From Guadua angustifolia (lineage: Eukaryota; Streptophyta; Magnoliopsida; Poales; Poaceae), in contig CM070503.1 of assembly GCA_036346375.1 (NCBI GenBank), positions 2,480,001 to 2,544,000 on the forward strand: a stretch of DNA of 64,000 bases, in the 5' to 3' direction. Shown piece by piece: positions 23,604 through 34,842 of the stretch (position 1 is the first letter of the stretch; the number at the start of each line of letters is the position of its first letter). Under the pieces are notes generated by a model. The model worked only from the letters and a program-made list of their open reading frames with translations. It was not told the origin of the DNA and searched no databases. Made by a program: the position numbers and the translations under genes.

Positions 23604-24229
23604 CCTGCAAGGTTCCGGGCCAGGCGACGCGCCACGTCACGCAATTTGCGATTGGCCCCTTGAGCTTTCCGTATTGGCGCGTTTGTCCCTCCGGTTTAGC
23701 TGCTTTTCCGTCGCGCCAGTGCTCTTGCCGTCGCGTCCGTGGCGCCAGTGACTGCTTCGGCGTCTCCGCATGCGGTCTTCGGCTGCGTCGCCTCGGGCTT
23801 CTGCCGGCAGCATCGGCGGCAAACCTTCGGCTTGTGGTGCCGCCGCGCCTTCGCTTGCGAGTGGTGCTGTGCGTGTTTGCCGCCCGCGCTGGCGGACCTG
23901 ACCCCGGTGTCGCAGTGACCGAAAAGGGCTTGACCACGGCGAGGAGCATGGCCTTGAGTTTCTCTGATTGTTCGCTTGGTTTCACACCCCCTTTTTTTTG
24001 TCTCTGACTCCATTCGTGTTCCTTGTTGCTCTCGCCCGTTTCTTGATCTCCCCAAGTGTGTAGTATTCTGTCCCGCGCTTGTGCCAGTCTGCATTCTGGT
24101 GGGTTGTCTTTCTGTGCTCTTCAATATTCAATCTTGGATATGCAACCGCTGCACAATCTTGTGGCTTCGGATTAATTCCATGGTTTAGCTCCTCGATTTC
24201 TTTAGTGCTTGTCTCTGGAACTGTTGCAG
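23604..24229 (+). other. GC-rich segment at the Helitron 5' side
   Basis: About 400 bp of high GC (23600-23990) and then intron-like T-rich DNA ending in the acceptor CTGTTGCAG at 24221-24229. The N-terminal exon expected for the nuclease (XPG N domain) is not encoded here in any frame. It may be a third captured promoter or exon piece; I could not identify it. Confidence 0.4.
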
Positions 24230-25543
24230 ATGGGTGCTTTTCCTGTATTCGTGGCGGACGGCGAGCCATCGCCGCTCAAGGCGCAGACGAGGGCTGCGCG
24301 CTTCTTCCGTGGCTCTGGGATGGACTTGGCTGCGTTTCCGAGCACAGAGGCGGAGGGAGAGGCCAGTGTCGCAGCGCCCGTGAAAGGGAGGAATTCCGCG
24401 TTCACGCGATACGTCAAGGAGTGCGCTGTGAGTACCATGTTGTTGTTGTGCTCCTTTTTTCACGATTTACGATTTAATTTGGTCTAGGAAGATGTATTGA
24501 AGTGCCGTGTATTGACGATGCTTGACTAAACATGATTTATTTTATTTTTTTTTGGGTCTGTATATAAGCATTAGAGCAGTTCGATAGTAATTTATGCAAG
24601 TTCCTAATTTACGTTGCAGACATATGTCTGACTTTTCCGGTTTTCCCCATCTTTTTTGCTGTGATCTAGGGTTGCTAACTTGTTATAGAAAACTGATAAA
24701 TGTCCTGTCTTTGACAATGTTAATTTTCTGAAATGTATAGGAACTGCTTAAATATCTTGGGATGCCCGTACTGTGGGCACATGGTGAAGCTGAAGCCCTT
24801 TGCGCTGAGTTGAACAATGAAGGTCATGTGGATGCTTGCGTCACTTCAGATAGTGATGCTTTCCTCTTTGGAGCTAACACTATCATAAAGGTCCTCCGAT
24901 CAAACTGCAAAGTAAGCAGTCTATTGTAGTTATGTACTTATGTTACCATAGGAAATTATCTTTTTATCAACTTCCCTATACCTTGGTACCATGATCAGCG
25001 ATTTTTCTTCAGGAACCTTTTGAGTGCTACAACATAGAAGACATTGAGACTGGTCTTGGATTGAAGAGGAGGCAAATGGTAGCCATGGCACTTCTTATTG
25101 GCAGTGACCTTGATTTGCATGGAGTTCCTGGCTTTGGTGTTGAAACTGCTCTCCAATTTGTGCAGTTATTCGATGAAGATCATGTTTTAGATAAGTATGT
25201 TTCATACTTTCATGAGAGTTTCTTGTTAGTTTTTAGCAGAATGAGCTACCCAACATTGCATTTCCGAAGCTAATCATATTTATTCTTCCCCAGATTATAT
25301 GAAATTGGTAAATGGGTCTATCCATTCTTGGAAGGATCTGAAATGACCCATATTGATGATCTCCCATCACCCTCCACGAAGAGCTTACCAATTGTGAGAT
25401 CACCTCACTGCTCACATTGTGGTCACCCTGGCTGCAAGAAAAATCATAGCAAGGTTGGGTGCAATTATTGCTTGGTGGAATCATTAGAAAATTGCATGGA
25501 AAAACCAGTTGGGTTTGTCTGTGAATGTCCTACCTGTGATAAG
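24230..25543 (+). pseudogene. GEN/SEND-1-like XPG-family nuclease fragment, copy 1
   Basis: Four spliceable exons in one consistent frame: 24230-24427, 24742-24911, 25013-25194 and 25294-25543, all with GT-AG introns. They read the later N region (MGAFPVFVADGEPSPLKAQ), the XPG internal domain with its acidic residues (HGEAEALCAE, TSDSDAFLFGA), the helix-hairpin-helix region (GSDLDLHGVPGFG) and a Cys/His cluster (CSHCGHPGCKKNH, CECPTCDK). This matches plant single-strand DNA endonuclease 1 / GEN-like 2 proteins, which cut flap, bubble and Holliday-type DNA. The first exon with the N-terminal catalytic aspartates and everything after CDK are missing, so no active enzyme is expected. The internal Met at 24230 could start a truncated product. 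It is a captured fragment inside a Helitron. Confidence 0.85.
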
Positions 25544-25957
25544 GTAGTGTCATTTGCTCTATAGTTAGCATGATTTTGTACTCTCTTCTCAAAAACACTC
25601 TTTAAACTTCCTTGATATTTATTCCAACATGAATTCTACCGTATAAGCACACTTAAAATAGATAATTTACAATGCCTGATTTGGGAGGAAAAGCTGTTGT
25701 TTAAGCCTGTCAGAGTTATCTGTTAGCATTACCTTCTGTGCTTGCTGAACTTCTTACTGCTATTATTTTTTTTATGAGATGTAACTCTGTTGCATAACTT
25801 TGTTATGTGTTATTGTAGGATTCACAACAGCAATTACTGTGTAAGGAAGGAAAAAATAATTAGAGCGCAGCCTGTGCAATCACCTCCGCAGTTGCTACCG
25901 TATTGCATCTATTTCGCTATTTCATGCTGTCTAAGTGCCAGGGAGCTTAATATTGGT

Positions 25958-27107
25958 TGAGTTGAACAATGAAGGTCATGTGGATGCTTGCGTCACTTCA
26001 GATAGTGATGCTTTCCTCTTTGGAGCTAACACTATCATAAAGGTCCTCCGATCAAACTGCAAAGTAAGCAGTCTATTGTAGTTATGTACTTATGTTACCA
26101 TAGGAAATTATCTTTTTATCAACTTCCCTATACCTTGGTACCATGATCAGCGATTTTTCTTCAGGAACCTTTTGAGTGCTACAACATAGAAGACATTGAG
26201 ACTGGTCTTGGATTGAAGAGGAGGCAAATGGTAGCCATGGCACTTCTTATTGGCAGTGACCTTGATTTGCATGGAGTTCCTGGCTTTGGTGTTGAAACTG
26301 CTCTCCAATTTGTGCAGTTATTCGATGAAGATCATGTTTTAGATAAGTATGTTTCATACTTTCATGAGAGTTTCTTGTTAGTTTTTAGCAGAATGAGCTA
26401 CCCAACATTGCATTTCCGAAGCTAATCATATTTATTCTTCCCCAGATTATATGAAATTGGTAAATGGGTCTATCCATTCTTGGAAGGATCTGAAATGACC
26501 CATATTGATGATCTCCCATCACCCTCCACGAAGAGCTTACCAATTGTGAGATCACCTCACTGCTCACATTGTGGTCACCCTGGCTGCAAGAAAAATCATA
26601 GCAAGGTTGGGTGCAATTATTGCTTGGTGGAATCATTAGAAAATTGCATGGAAAAACCAGTTGGGTTTGTCTGTGAATGTCCTACCTGTGATAAGGTAGT
26701 GTCATTTGCTCTATAGTTAGCATGATTTTGTACTCTCTTCTCAAAAACACTCTTTAAACTTCCTTGATATTTATTCCAACATGAATTCTACCGTATAAGC
26801 ACACTTAAAATAGATAATTTACAATGCCTGATTTGGGAGGAAAAGCTGTTGTTTAAGCCTGTCAGAGTTATCTGTTAGCATTACCTTCTGTGCTTGCTGA
26901 ACTTCTTACTGCTATTATTTTTTTTATGAGATGTAACTCTGTTGCATAACTTTGTTATGTGTTATTGTAGGATTCACAACAGCAATTACTGTGTAAGGAA
27001 GGAAAAATAATTAGAGCGCAGCCTGTGCAATCACCTCCGCAGTTGCTACCGTATTGCATCTATTTCGCTATTTCATGCTGTCTAAGTGCCAGGAGCTTAA
27101 TATTGGT
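25958..27107 (+). pseudogene. Tandem duplicate of the nuclease fragment, copy 2
   Basis: Near-perfect direct repeat of 24806-25957, offset 1,152 bp. I see only two differences, both one-base losses in homopolymers (A run near 27003, G run near 27092). It contains the 3' part of the second exon (25958-26063), then full exons 26165-26346 and 26446-26695. Copy 2 starts mid-exon at TGAGTTGAACAATG without a splice acceptor. A transcript through both copies would therefore have to skip that piece or shift frame. Confidence 0.92.
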
Positions 27108-27423
27108 TAATCAGCACTTCTTTTTCGGTGTGAGCTTGCCCATCTTTGGTCCATTCGCTGCTGTTTCCTGCTCGGTTCCAATTCATTTGGAAAGAAAAGG
27201 CTGGGTTTGCTGTTTTCTTTTGCTTAATTCTGTTCAGTTTGGCTGCTATTAACCTATCGCTAGAAAATATTAAAGAACTTCGTTTGAGTTAACATGATTT
27301 AGATGAAATCAATTGTAAAGATGTTCTTAGGAGGATCAATCAATATAGCTGATTAAGATATATAAAACAATTAGTCTGCATTTATTGTTCCTAAAGGAAG
27401 GGGGATGGCTGGATTGGGCAGCC

Positions 27424-27593
27424 CCAGGTGTTGTTCTGCCCTGGATGTGGCCGTATGCAGTCTACAGGGTTTTACCTCTGATTTTCTACTGAACTAATCA
27501 GCTCTGCCCTAGGTGTTGTTCTGCCCTGGATGTAGCCGTATGCGGCCTACAGGATTTTACCTCTGATTTTCTACTGAGCTAATCAGCTCTGAG
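27424..27593 (+). repeat. 85-bp tandem repeat
   Basis: Two copies (27424-27508 and 27509-27593) of a unit containing AGGTGTTGTTCTGCCCTGGA and TTTTACCTCTGATTTTCTACT, differing at about seven positions. It lies between the two captured gene fragments. Confidence 0.85.
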
Positions 27594-27966
27594 CTCTGCT
27601 CATGGTTGTCGTCATGCCTTAGTTCAGGGATTGAACACCTTTGACTCAGAAGCTATATAAACTCTAGGGAGTGTTATATGACTTATATCAACTACTCTGT
27701 TAAATTCAGTTTTGTGTGGAAAAACATGATGTATTTTTCTTTCTTTTATTCATGCAGCGATATACTTCATTTTGTTGTTTCTTGAATCTAATATTAAACA
27801 TGCTTTAAACTCTTGTCAGACACTTGAAATTTCGTAATATTGTTTCTCGGTGTGTTGCTTATGTAAACTGTTGCTTTACTGCATTAGCTGCAATTATGAA
27901 TAAAATCTTTACTTTTTTAATTACTGGATGCCTCTTAACTTTTTCCCCCTTCTTTTGGCATCGTAG

Positions 27967-28707
27967 AGGAATTTGAAACTGACCATCAAGATTCTGATGT
28001 CAGTGGTTCTGAGGGGGACACATCTTGGATTTCATGGTTCTGTAGCTTGCAAGGCAATGAATTTTTCTGTGAGATCGATGATGATTATGTACAGGATGAT
28101 TTCAACCTCTGTGGTCTGAGCAATCAAGTGCCATATTATAGTTATGCACTTGATCTCATCTTAGACATTGGGTCTTCTAATGGTGAGATTGGTTTTTCTT
28201 AAGAAAGCTATGAATTTAGTATATATACTAGATACACCATTGACAATTTGACATACCATACCTTATTCTTACCATCTGTAACTTACATTTTTCGTACCGC
28301 CTACTTATTTAGTAACATTCTTTGTCTATTTACATCAATCTCATTTCCTATAGAAGCAAAATTCCAACAACGTATGTGTATACCTACTGTATTTAAAAAT
28401 CTACAAATAGGTACTATTTAGGTGTGCTATGGAACTCGTCTAAGTGTGGCCATTTATGTGCAGGCGATGTGTTCACTAAGAACCAAAATCAATTAATCGA
28501 ATCATCTGCAAAGATGCTGTATGGATTAATTCATGCACGATATGTCTTAACCAGCAAGGGTCTAGCTACAATGGTAAGCTGCCTTTTGATTGCCATTGAG
28601 AGATGCTTGCTTTCTTATCTCACCGAGTTACTAAATTACCCTGCTTTCTTTTGCTCCAGTTGGAAAAGTTCAAGAACAATGACAAAACTTGTTATAACAG
28701 ATGTTGA
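27967..28707 (+). pseudogene. Casein kinase 2 beta-subunit fragment
   Basis: Exons 27967-28182 and 28464-28573, plus the start of a third at 28660, with GT-AG introns. They encode the middle of the regulatory beta subunit of protein kinase CK2: SDVSGSEGDTSWISWFCSL, the acidic loop with DDDYVQDDFNLCGLS, VPYYSYALDLILDI, then KMLYGLIHARYVLTSKGLA. The third exon begins LEKFKNND and then diverges into unrelated sequence with a TGA at 28705. The N-terminal extension and the zinc-finger dimerisation domain with its four cysteines are absent, so it cannot form the CK2 tetramer. Against the usual EGEDTSW form one codon is missing. It is a second host gene captured by the Helitron. Confidence 0.9.
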
Positions 28708-28739
28708 AGCCCTTTCAGTTGTTCCATTGTTTCCTTGAA

Positions 28740-29760
28740 CTTCTTAGTTTTTATTCTAATATATTCGCATTCTTTCTTCGGATCAATAACCTTCCGTTCT
28801 ATCTCCCTTAATAAATGTTCGTTTCTTACTTTTACATCCTGTTCAAGATCAGAATATTACTTTTTGTAACAAAGAGTGTGTCGTCAGATAGATAATCCAG
28901 GATTTCATGGATTTGGATGCACGCTATCGTGGTAATATAGTTATGGTAATGTTACATTTGAAAATTTACTAGCGATTCTACACTCTGAGGACGAATGCTT
29001 CTCGCTCTTGTTGCAAAACCCAAAGTGCAGATTGTCTCACACAAATCATTCTCATTTGGGCTGATATAGACAGGCATCAATGTTTTGGACTAACATCCTG
29101 TCAGCATGAATACATAAAAATGACCTACTGAGTGCAGTCTATAGGAAATCTGATTTTGTAAAACGAGAAAACAACAAGCTGGGTTTTCTAACGGTTACCG
29201 AAGCACTGTTTGCTTAGAGAGTCTTTCAGAACTTGTTTAGGCTTACTATTCCTATGAAATTGAAAAGACATAACGGTATCATTTCCTTCAAATTTACGGG
29301 AAAAAATGGTAATCTATTGCACCAGCTGCCGAACACGTGGACATAATGGGTTTCACCTATATTTTCCACCTTGTTTTTGGAGATCAGCTTGATAGCTGAA
29401 GACTATGTAATAGGTCGTATGCTTTTTGCAGAGACCGGAACTTTTTCCTTTATCTATATAAAAAAAAATGGGTTTCACCTATCTATGAGGTACATGAGCA
29501 TTTTTAGTTTGTGATGCATCGATGACATCCGCTGTGGCTGACAATGACAAATTTATGATTTTGCCTTTCTTGGGCGTTTTCCCGGTTGCTCTCGTCTTTG
29601 GAAATCTTTCGCTTCCATCTAGATCAACCATCCATAATTTGTTTCTTGCATTTTTTCTCTCACCCGCATTGAAGCAGGTCAAACAAATGTGAATCAAACT
29701 ATAGTCATCAGAAAATTAGTAATACAATTATTATTCAGTGAAAAACTTGCCTAATCCATT
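28740..29760. other. Helitron interior, no gene recognised
   Basis: AT-rich. At 29380-29470 the sequence GTCGTATGCTTTTTGCAGAG, then ACCGGAACTTTTTCCTTTAT and an A run, resembles the 3' tail of a plant L1-type LINE; this is a weak resemblance only. Confidence 0.35.
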
Positions 29761-30290
29761 TGCCGAATGTAGTGACTCTGGTCGCCCACACGTGCATCGC
29801 CTCGCTCAGTTTTTTCTCGAGCGACGCATGGCGCGGCCATGTGGCCTACGTGCGGTCAATGAGTAGTGCAACCATAGGCTGACGCGGAACGCCTATATTT
29901 TTACGAAAAGGCTCTGTTTTTTTGCCAAAAAACACCTGACACATATATTAAATTTGGAAGCTTTCAGGTCCTTTCACCTTGGCCGTGTCGATTTCACGCC
30001 GATGTGGCCGCATGTCATCACGCCGTGTCGTCCACGTGATTAACTCGGTACTCAAGCTTAAGTACAAGGTCACGCGGCTTATACATGAGCGGTCGCGCGA
30101 CACAACAGTAGGAACTCTTGCGCTGACACCTGCGACTTTGCTTGCCCACGCGCGCTTCGGCCCGCTCAATTTTTTCCCGAGCGACGTGTGGTGCGACCAT
30201 GTGGCCTGGTGCACGGGCAACACGTGGTGCAACGTGGGCTGGCTACACGCCTATATTTTTGCAAAAAGGCCCTGTTTTTGGTGAAAAAAA
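29761..30290. repeat. Diverged direct repeat, 360-bp offset
   Basis: The segment around 29775-29935 (CGCTCAGTTTTTTCTCGAGC, GGCCATGTGGCC, CGCCTATATTTTTACG) recurs around 30135-30275 (CGCTCAATTTTTTCCCGAGC, GACCATGTGGCC, CGCCTATATTTTTGC) 360 bp later with many changes. It is probably part of the Helitron's own 3' region. Confidence 0.65.
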
Positions 30291-31070
30291 CGCCTGGCGC
30301 CTATATTTTTGCAAAAATACCCTGTTTTTTGTGAAAAAAAACCTAATAGAACATAAAATTATAGAATGGTACTTCCTTTATGTAGAGACCCTAAAAACTC
30401 ATAGATTTTTCCCAAAAAGCCCCTGGAATTTTGTAAAATTACAAATTGTCCTTTTTACTAGAACACCCACATAGCTTTTTTAGTTCCCTCTAAATTCCGT
30501 AGAATTACGGAATAGCCGTCTTTTTGTGAAAATTTTTCGAAGCCACGTAAAATCTATAAAGTTATAGAAAAGTCTATTTTTTCCCCACAAGACCCTCGAG
30601 GATTTTTTCTGTTTGGATTTTGACACCTTGTTTTTTACGCAGGATCGTTTAAATTTTTTGCAGGCCCTCTAAAGCTTTCAAAAATTATTTTTAGCTGAGT
30701 GGCCTTTTTTTGGTGGAGATTTTTCCGGAACCCCACAAATTCCGTAAAATTATGGGATAGTCTATTTTTTCCCTAAAATACCCCAAGACTTCTCCTATTT
30801 GGTTTCTAACGCCCTATTTTTTATGCAGAGTCGCTCAAATTTTTCACAGACCCTCTCGAGCTTTCAAAAATTATTTTGTAGCACGACATTTTGTATAGAG
30901 AGGTACCCAAATTTTTGTGTTGAACCTTTGGTGCTTCCACAGTTTATTTTAAACGCGTCATCCTTAACGAAAAATTATCCAGAACTTTCAAAGATTATAT
31001 ATTGGTCTATTTTTTCCCTGTCAAACTCTCAGAACTCACGTAATTTTCACTGCTTTTCTTGTATTGGCTA
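30291..31070. other. Low-complexity T-rich 3' part of the Helitron
   Basis: A series of loosely similar lines of 60-90 bp built around TAAAATTATAGAATGG-, TCTATTTTTTCCC- and CTTTCAAAAATTATTTT-like words. No gene. Confidence 0.45.
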
Positions 31071-31079
31071 CCGCGTTGT

Positions 31080-31110
31080 GGCGCGGCGTGCGCCGCGCCC
31101 ACGTGTCTAG
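31080..31110 (+). other. Helitron 3' terminus (hairpin plus CTAG)
   Basis: Stem 31080-31088 pairs with 31091-31099 (GGCGCGGCG / CGCCGCGCC). Seven bases, CACGTGT with its leading C, then lead to CTAG at 31107-31110, followed by host T. This is the canonical transposition terminator of Helitrons. Confidence 0.85.
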
Positions 31111-31654
31111 TAAATATAAAAAAACTTTAGAAGCAAGGCTCGCTGGTGCTCGCACACTTCATCCACGAAACTAATGTCAACATTAAGCTATCCCATTCCA
31201 CAAGTATTTTTGTCCCTTTGTGTTTCTTGGGTTCCTAGTACATATCAATGTTTGACACGACTATGAATCTGGAGAACCTTAAAAAGGCAAGAACCATAGA
31301 TCATGCCATCACGAGGTGGTTAAACTGAGAGTTTAGTAGTTTACCATGTCTTTTGCTCTCCTTATATTCTTTTATACAGGAAGATATCATTTGAATTTCC
31401 TTCTTTTTTTTCTAATAGGAGTGACAACATGTTATCTTTGTACACTACATAACAGTTTGCACTAAGTATGCAATGCAAGTGTATGTACACAAACACAATA
31501 CAACACTTCCACCATTTAGGCAATATATTTCAAGTTCCTATAGCCTATATGTATCGTTTACTCAGTTGGCAGAATCAGAGAAATGCAATAATGTTAGAAA
31601 TTAGAATAGTATCTCTCAAGAGTCGAGGTTCTAAGTTCATTAATTTGATGGGAT
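31111..31654. other. Intergenic DNA between Helitron and copia element 2
   Basis: AT-rich, no gene seen. It continues beyond the copia insertion at 36955. Confidence 0.5.
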
Positions 31655-31659
31655 ATATG

Positions 31660-31789
31660 TGTTATGAATAGCACTTGTATTCAATATGAGGCCCTAAGGC
31701 CGATATATATACACCGGTACAGGAGGGTAAATAAGCACTAAACCCCTTATACAATGGGGATATACAAGACTACATATATACATCTAACA
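31660..31789 (-). repeat. 3' LTR of copia element 2
   Basis: 130 bp, TGTTATGAATAG to ACATCTAACA as read on the plus strand. It is followed on the plus strand by CCCCCCCCTC at 31790-31799, the complement of the polypurine tract. Confidence 0.93.
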
Positions 31790-31802
31790 CCCCCCCTCAA
31801 AC

Positions 31803-32139
31803 TCAAGGTGGATCAAACACACTGAGTTTGGAGAGAAAGAACCAATGCTGAGCTCTGGTTTGTGCCTTCGTGAAGAAATCAGCCACCTGAAGCTCTGAAG
31901 AAACATAGCGAAGGGCAATAATATCATCCTGAACCTGTGCGCATGTATAAGAAGCGTCAACACCAATATGCTTAGTAAGCTCATGCTTTACCGGATCACG
32001 AGCAATACTAATAGCACCTGTACTGTCAGACAAAAGAGGAGTCGGCATAGAAACAGAAACACCAAAATCTACAAGCAACCACCGTAGCCAAGTCACCTCT
32101 GCCGTCACAAGAGCCATAGCACGCAACTCAGCCTCGTAC
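31803..32139 (-). pseudogene. RNase H C-terminus of copia element 2
   Basis: A separate frame reading ELRAMALVTAEVTWLRWLLV, SDSTGAISIARDPVKHELTK, HIGVD and the terminal VADFFTKAQ. It is the natural continuation of the upstream pol frame, which stops at KKQIAVSR after a small indel near 32140. Confidence 0.9.
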
Positions 32140-34842
32140 TTAACGAGAAACTGCTATCTGCTTCTTAGTCTTCCAAGAAATGAGGGAACCACCAAGAAAA
32201 ACACAATAGGCAGAAAGAGATCGACGATCAGAGGAATCACTAGCCCAGGTAGCATCACAGTAGGCCTGGAGCTGTAAGGAGCTAGAGCGAGGAAAGAACA
32301 GGCGACGAGAGATAGTGCCGCGAAGATAACGCAGAACACGAAGCAGATGACTGTAGTGAAGCTGGGTAGGGGCCGAAACAAACTGACTCAGAATATGCAC
32401 AGCATACGAAATATCAGGACGAGTGACACCCAGATAGACTAAACTCCCTATGATGTGACGATAACGAGTAGGATCAGAAAGAGGCACACCGTCACTGGCG
32501 CAAAGACGAACGTTGAGCTCCATGGGAGTCTCCACAGTCCGGTGATCAGTAAGAGAAGCACGATCAAGAAGACCCTTAATGTATTTTTCTTGAGAAAGAT
32601 AGAAGCCCTCAGGCGTGGAGAAAACCTCAATCCCAAGAAAATAACGAAGAGGACCAAGATCAGACATAAGAAACTGCTCACTCAGACGTGTCTTAACAAA
32701 GGCAATATATTGAGGATCATCCCCAGTAATAATCATGTCATCAACATAAAGGAGAAGAAGAGTCCGACCACGAGACGATGTGTGCACAAACAGAGCAGGA
32801 TCATGATCACTAGCAGAAAAACCAGCAGCAGTAATTACAGAAGCAAAACACTGAAACCATGCCCGGGGAGCCTGCTTGAGGCCATAAAGTGAGCGACGAA
32901 GACGACAAATCATACCCTCAGGAACAGAATACCCAGGTGATGGCTGCATATAGACCTCCTCACGCAACTCACCATTAAGGAAGGCATTCTTAACATCAAG
33001 CTGAGATATGGACCACTCACGAACAGAGGCCACAACAAGAAGAGTGCGAACAGTGGTCATGTGAGCAACAGGAGCAAAGGTCTCATCATAATCCCGACCA
33101 TGTTCCTGCTGAAAACCACGAGCAACGAGACGGGCCTTATAGCGCTCAAGAGAACCATCAGAGCGAGTCTTAACCTTATAGACCCACTTACAGGTAATCG
33201 GACGGACGCGAGGGGGAACAGGAACAAGATCCCACGTGCCTGTGCGCTCAAGAGCAGCAATCTCCTCAGACATCGCAAGCTGCCATTCAGGATGAAGAAT
33301 AGCATCTCGGTAGGAAGTCGGCTCAGAAAGAACGGTACCAGCAAAACCCTGCCAAGTAACTGGTCCAAAACCATACCGATCAACCGGCTGACGAAGCCGA
33401 TGTCCACGACGAATAGGCTGCTCGGGGGAAGAAGAACCAGGAGCAGATGTCCCAACAGGAAAAGATGATTCAGCAGGAGAAGCTGAAGCATCAGGAGAAG
33501 ATGGCACATCGGAGGAAGGTAGCGGAGAAGAAGCATCCGTAGGATGCTGACGTGTATAGACCTGTGTGACAGGAGGCTTGGCAGTATAGTCAGGAACCAA
33601 AGGAGAAGGCTCCAAAGAAGACACCACAGGTGGTATGTCAGAGGAAGGCACAACAGGGGAAGGTGCTACAGAAGAAAGTACCAATCTAGAAGTCGGCACA
33701 TGCGCAATAGCAGCATCAGGAATAAACAGAAAAGAAAGAGGATCAACAAGAGACATAGAGGAAGCATCAGAGGAAGGACGAGGGTAAAAAGGATGAGATT
33801 CATCGAAGACCACATCCCGAGAAACCCGCATCCGCCGAGCAACTGGATCCCAACATCGATATCCCTTGTGCTTAGCACTATACCCAAGAAAAACACACTC
33901 AGCTGACTGAGCAGTCAACTTAGTGCACTCACGAGACGCAAGAAGCACATAGCACACATAGCCAAAAAGACGAAGGCTGGAGTAGTCAGGCACCTTATTA
34001 CAAAGATGCTCAAAAGGAATACCACCCTGAAGGGCTGAAGAAGGCTGAATGTTAGTCAAATAAGTGGCAGTAGAAGCAGCCTCAGCCCAAAAGTGAGGGG
34101 GAACAGAAGAAGTGAGCATGAGAGCACGAGCAGTCTCAAGAAGATGACGATGCTTGCGCTCAGCAACGCTATTCTGAGCATGAGCACCAGGACAAGAAAA
34201 CTGAGCAAGAGTACCTTGCTCAGAAAGAACCTGACGAAGAGCCTCAGAAAGATACTCACCTGCAGAGTCAGCACGAAAAACATGAATAGAAGTGTCGAAA
34301 TGAGTGCGAACCATAGCAGAGAAATTCTTATAGATGGATAAAGCCTCACTACAATTTTTCATAAAATAAATCCATGTGTGGCGAGAAAAATCATCTATAA
34401 AAAGAATATAATATCTGTGACCTCCTTTGGAAACAAAAGGAGCGGGACTCCATACATCTGAGTGAACAAGATCAAAAGGATGCTCAGACACTGACTCACT
34501 AGAATGATAATGAAGCTAAATCTGCTTTCCCAATCGACAACACTGACACTGGGCTAAGGACTCATGACCTGAAACCAAACCTAAGAGACCACAACGAATC
34601 AAAGTAGACAGACGGGAGCCACAAAGATGACCCAGCCGATGATGCCACTGAGCAAAAGACGAAGGGGACGAAACAGCCAAAGCGGAACCGACAGGACTGG
34701 CAGGTGCAGCGGAAGAAAGATGAAGCCAGTCAAGCTCCCAGAGACGCTGAGAGTCACGGCAGCGAGGGCGAGACCAACCAAAGCGACCGTGCGGCGATCT
34801 GAACATAGCAAAAGTCAGGATCAAGAATAACATGACAGTCAT
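32140..34842 (-). pseudogene. Copia integrase-RT-RNase H (one in-frame stop)
   Basis: A single minus-strand frame from 34842 to 32140, interrupted by one TAG at 34514-34518 right after the GAG-pre-integrase zinc region (WHHRLGHLC to CRLGKQI). The integrase core follows with its three acids in FDLVHSDVW, FRADSAGEY and NSVAERKHR. RT follows: WDLVPVPP, ITCKWVYKVK, YKARLVARGF, LDVKNAFLNGEL and the catalytic YVDDMIITG. The first half of RNase H reads LQAYCDATWASD and DRRSLSAYCVF. Over 780 codons after the stop remain open, so the coding body is well preserved. It ends through a frameshift near 32140. Confidence 0.93.

Larger units (their letters stand above)
23587..31110 (+). mobile_element. Probable non-autonomous Helitron with captured gene fragments
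   Basis: I define this element from its ends. The 5' end TCCTCCCTATATTAAAG follows a host A. The 3' end is a GC-rich hairpin (9-bp stem GGCGCGGCG / CGCCGCGCC) followed seven bases later by CTAG and a host T. Helitrons start with TC, end CTRR after a short hairpin and insert between A and T without target duplication; all of that is met. It encodes no Rep/helicase. It carries exons of a GEN/SEND-1-like nuclease and of casein kinase 2 beta, both in the element's orientation and with introns retained. That is typical of gene capture by grass Helitrons. The 3' end is convincing; the 5' end could shift by some 15 bases. Confidence 0.72.

Noticed and set aside
23593..23985. 130-codon minus-strand frame in the GC-rich block
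   Set aside because: Arg-rich, no domain, and opposite to the captured exons. Better explained by composition.
25973..25974. Second independent nuclease gene at 26 kb
   Set aside because: It is an exact tandem copy of the first fragment that starts mid-exon, not a separate gene.
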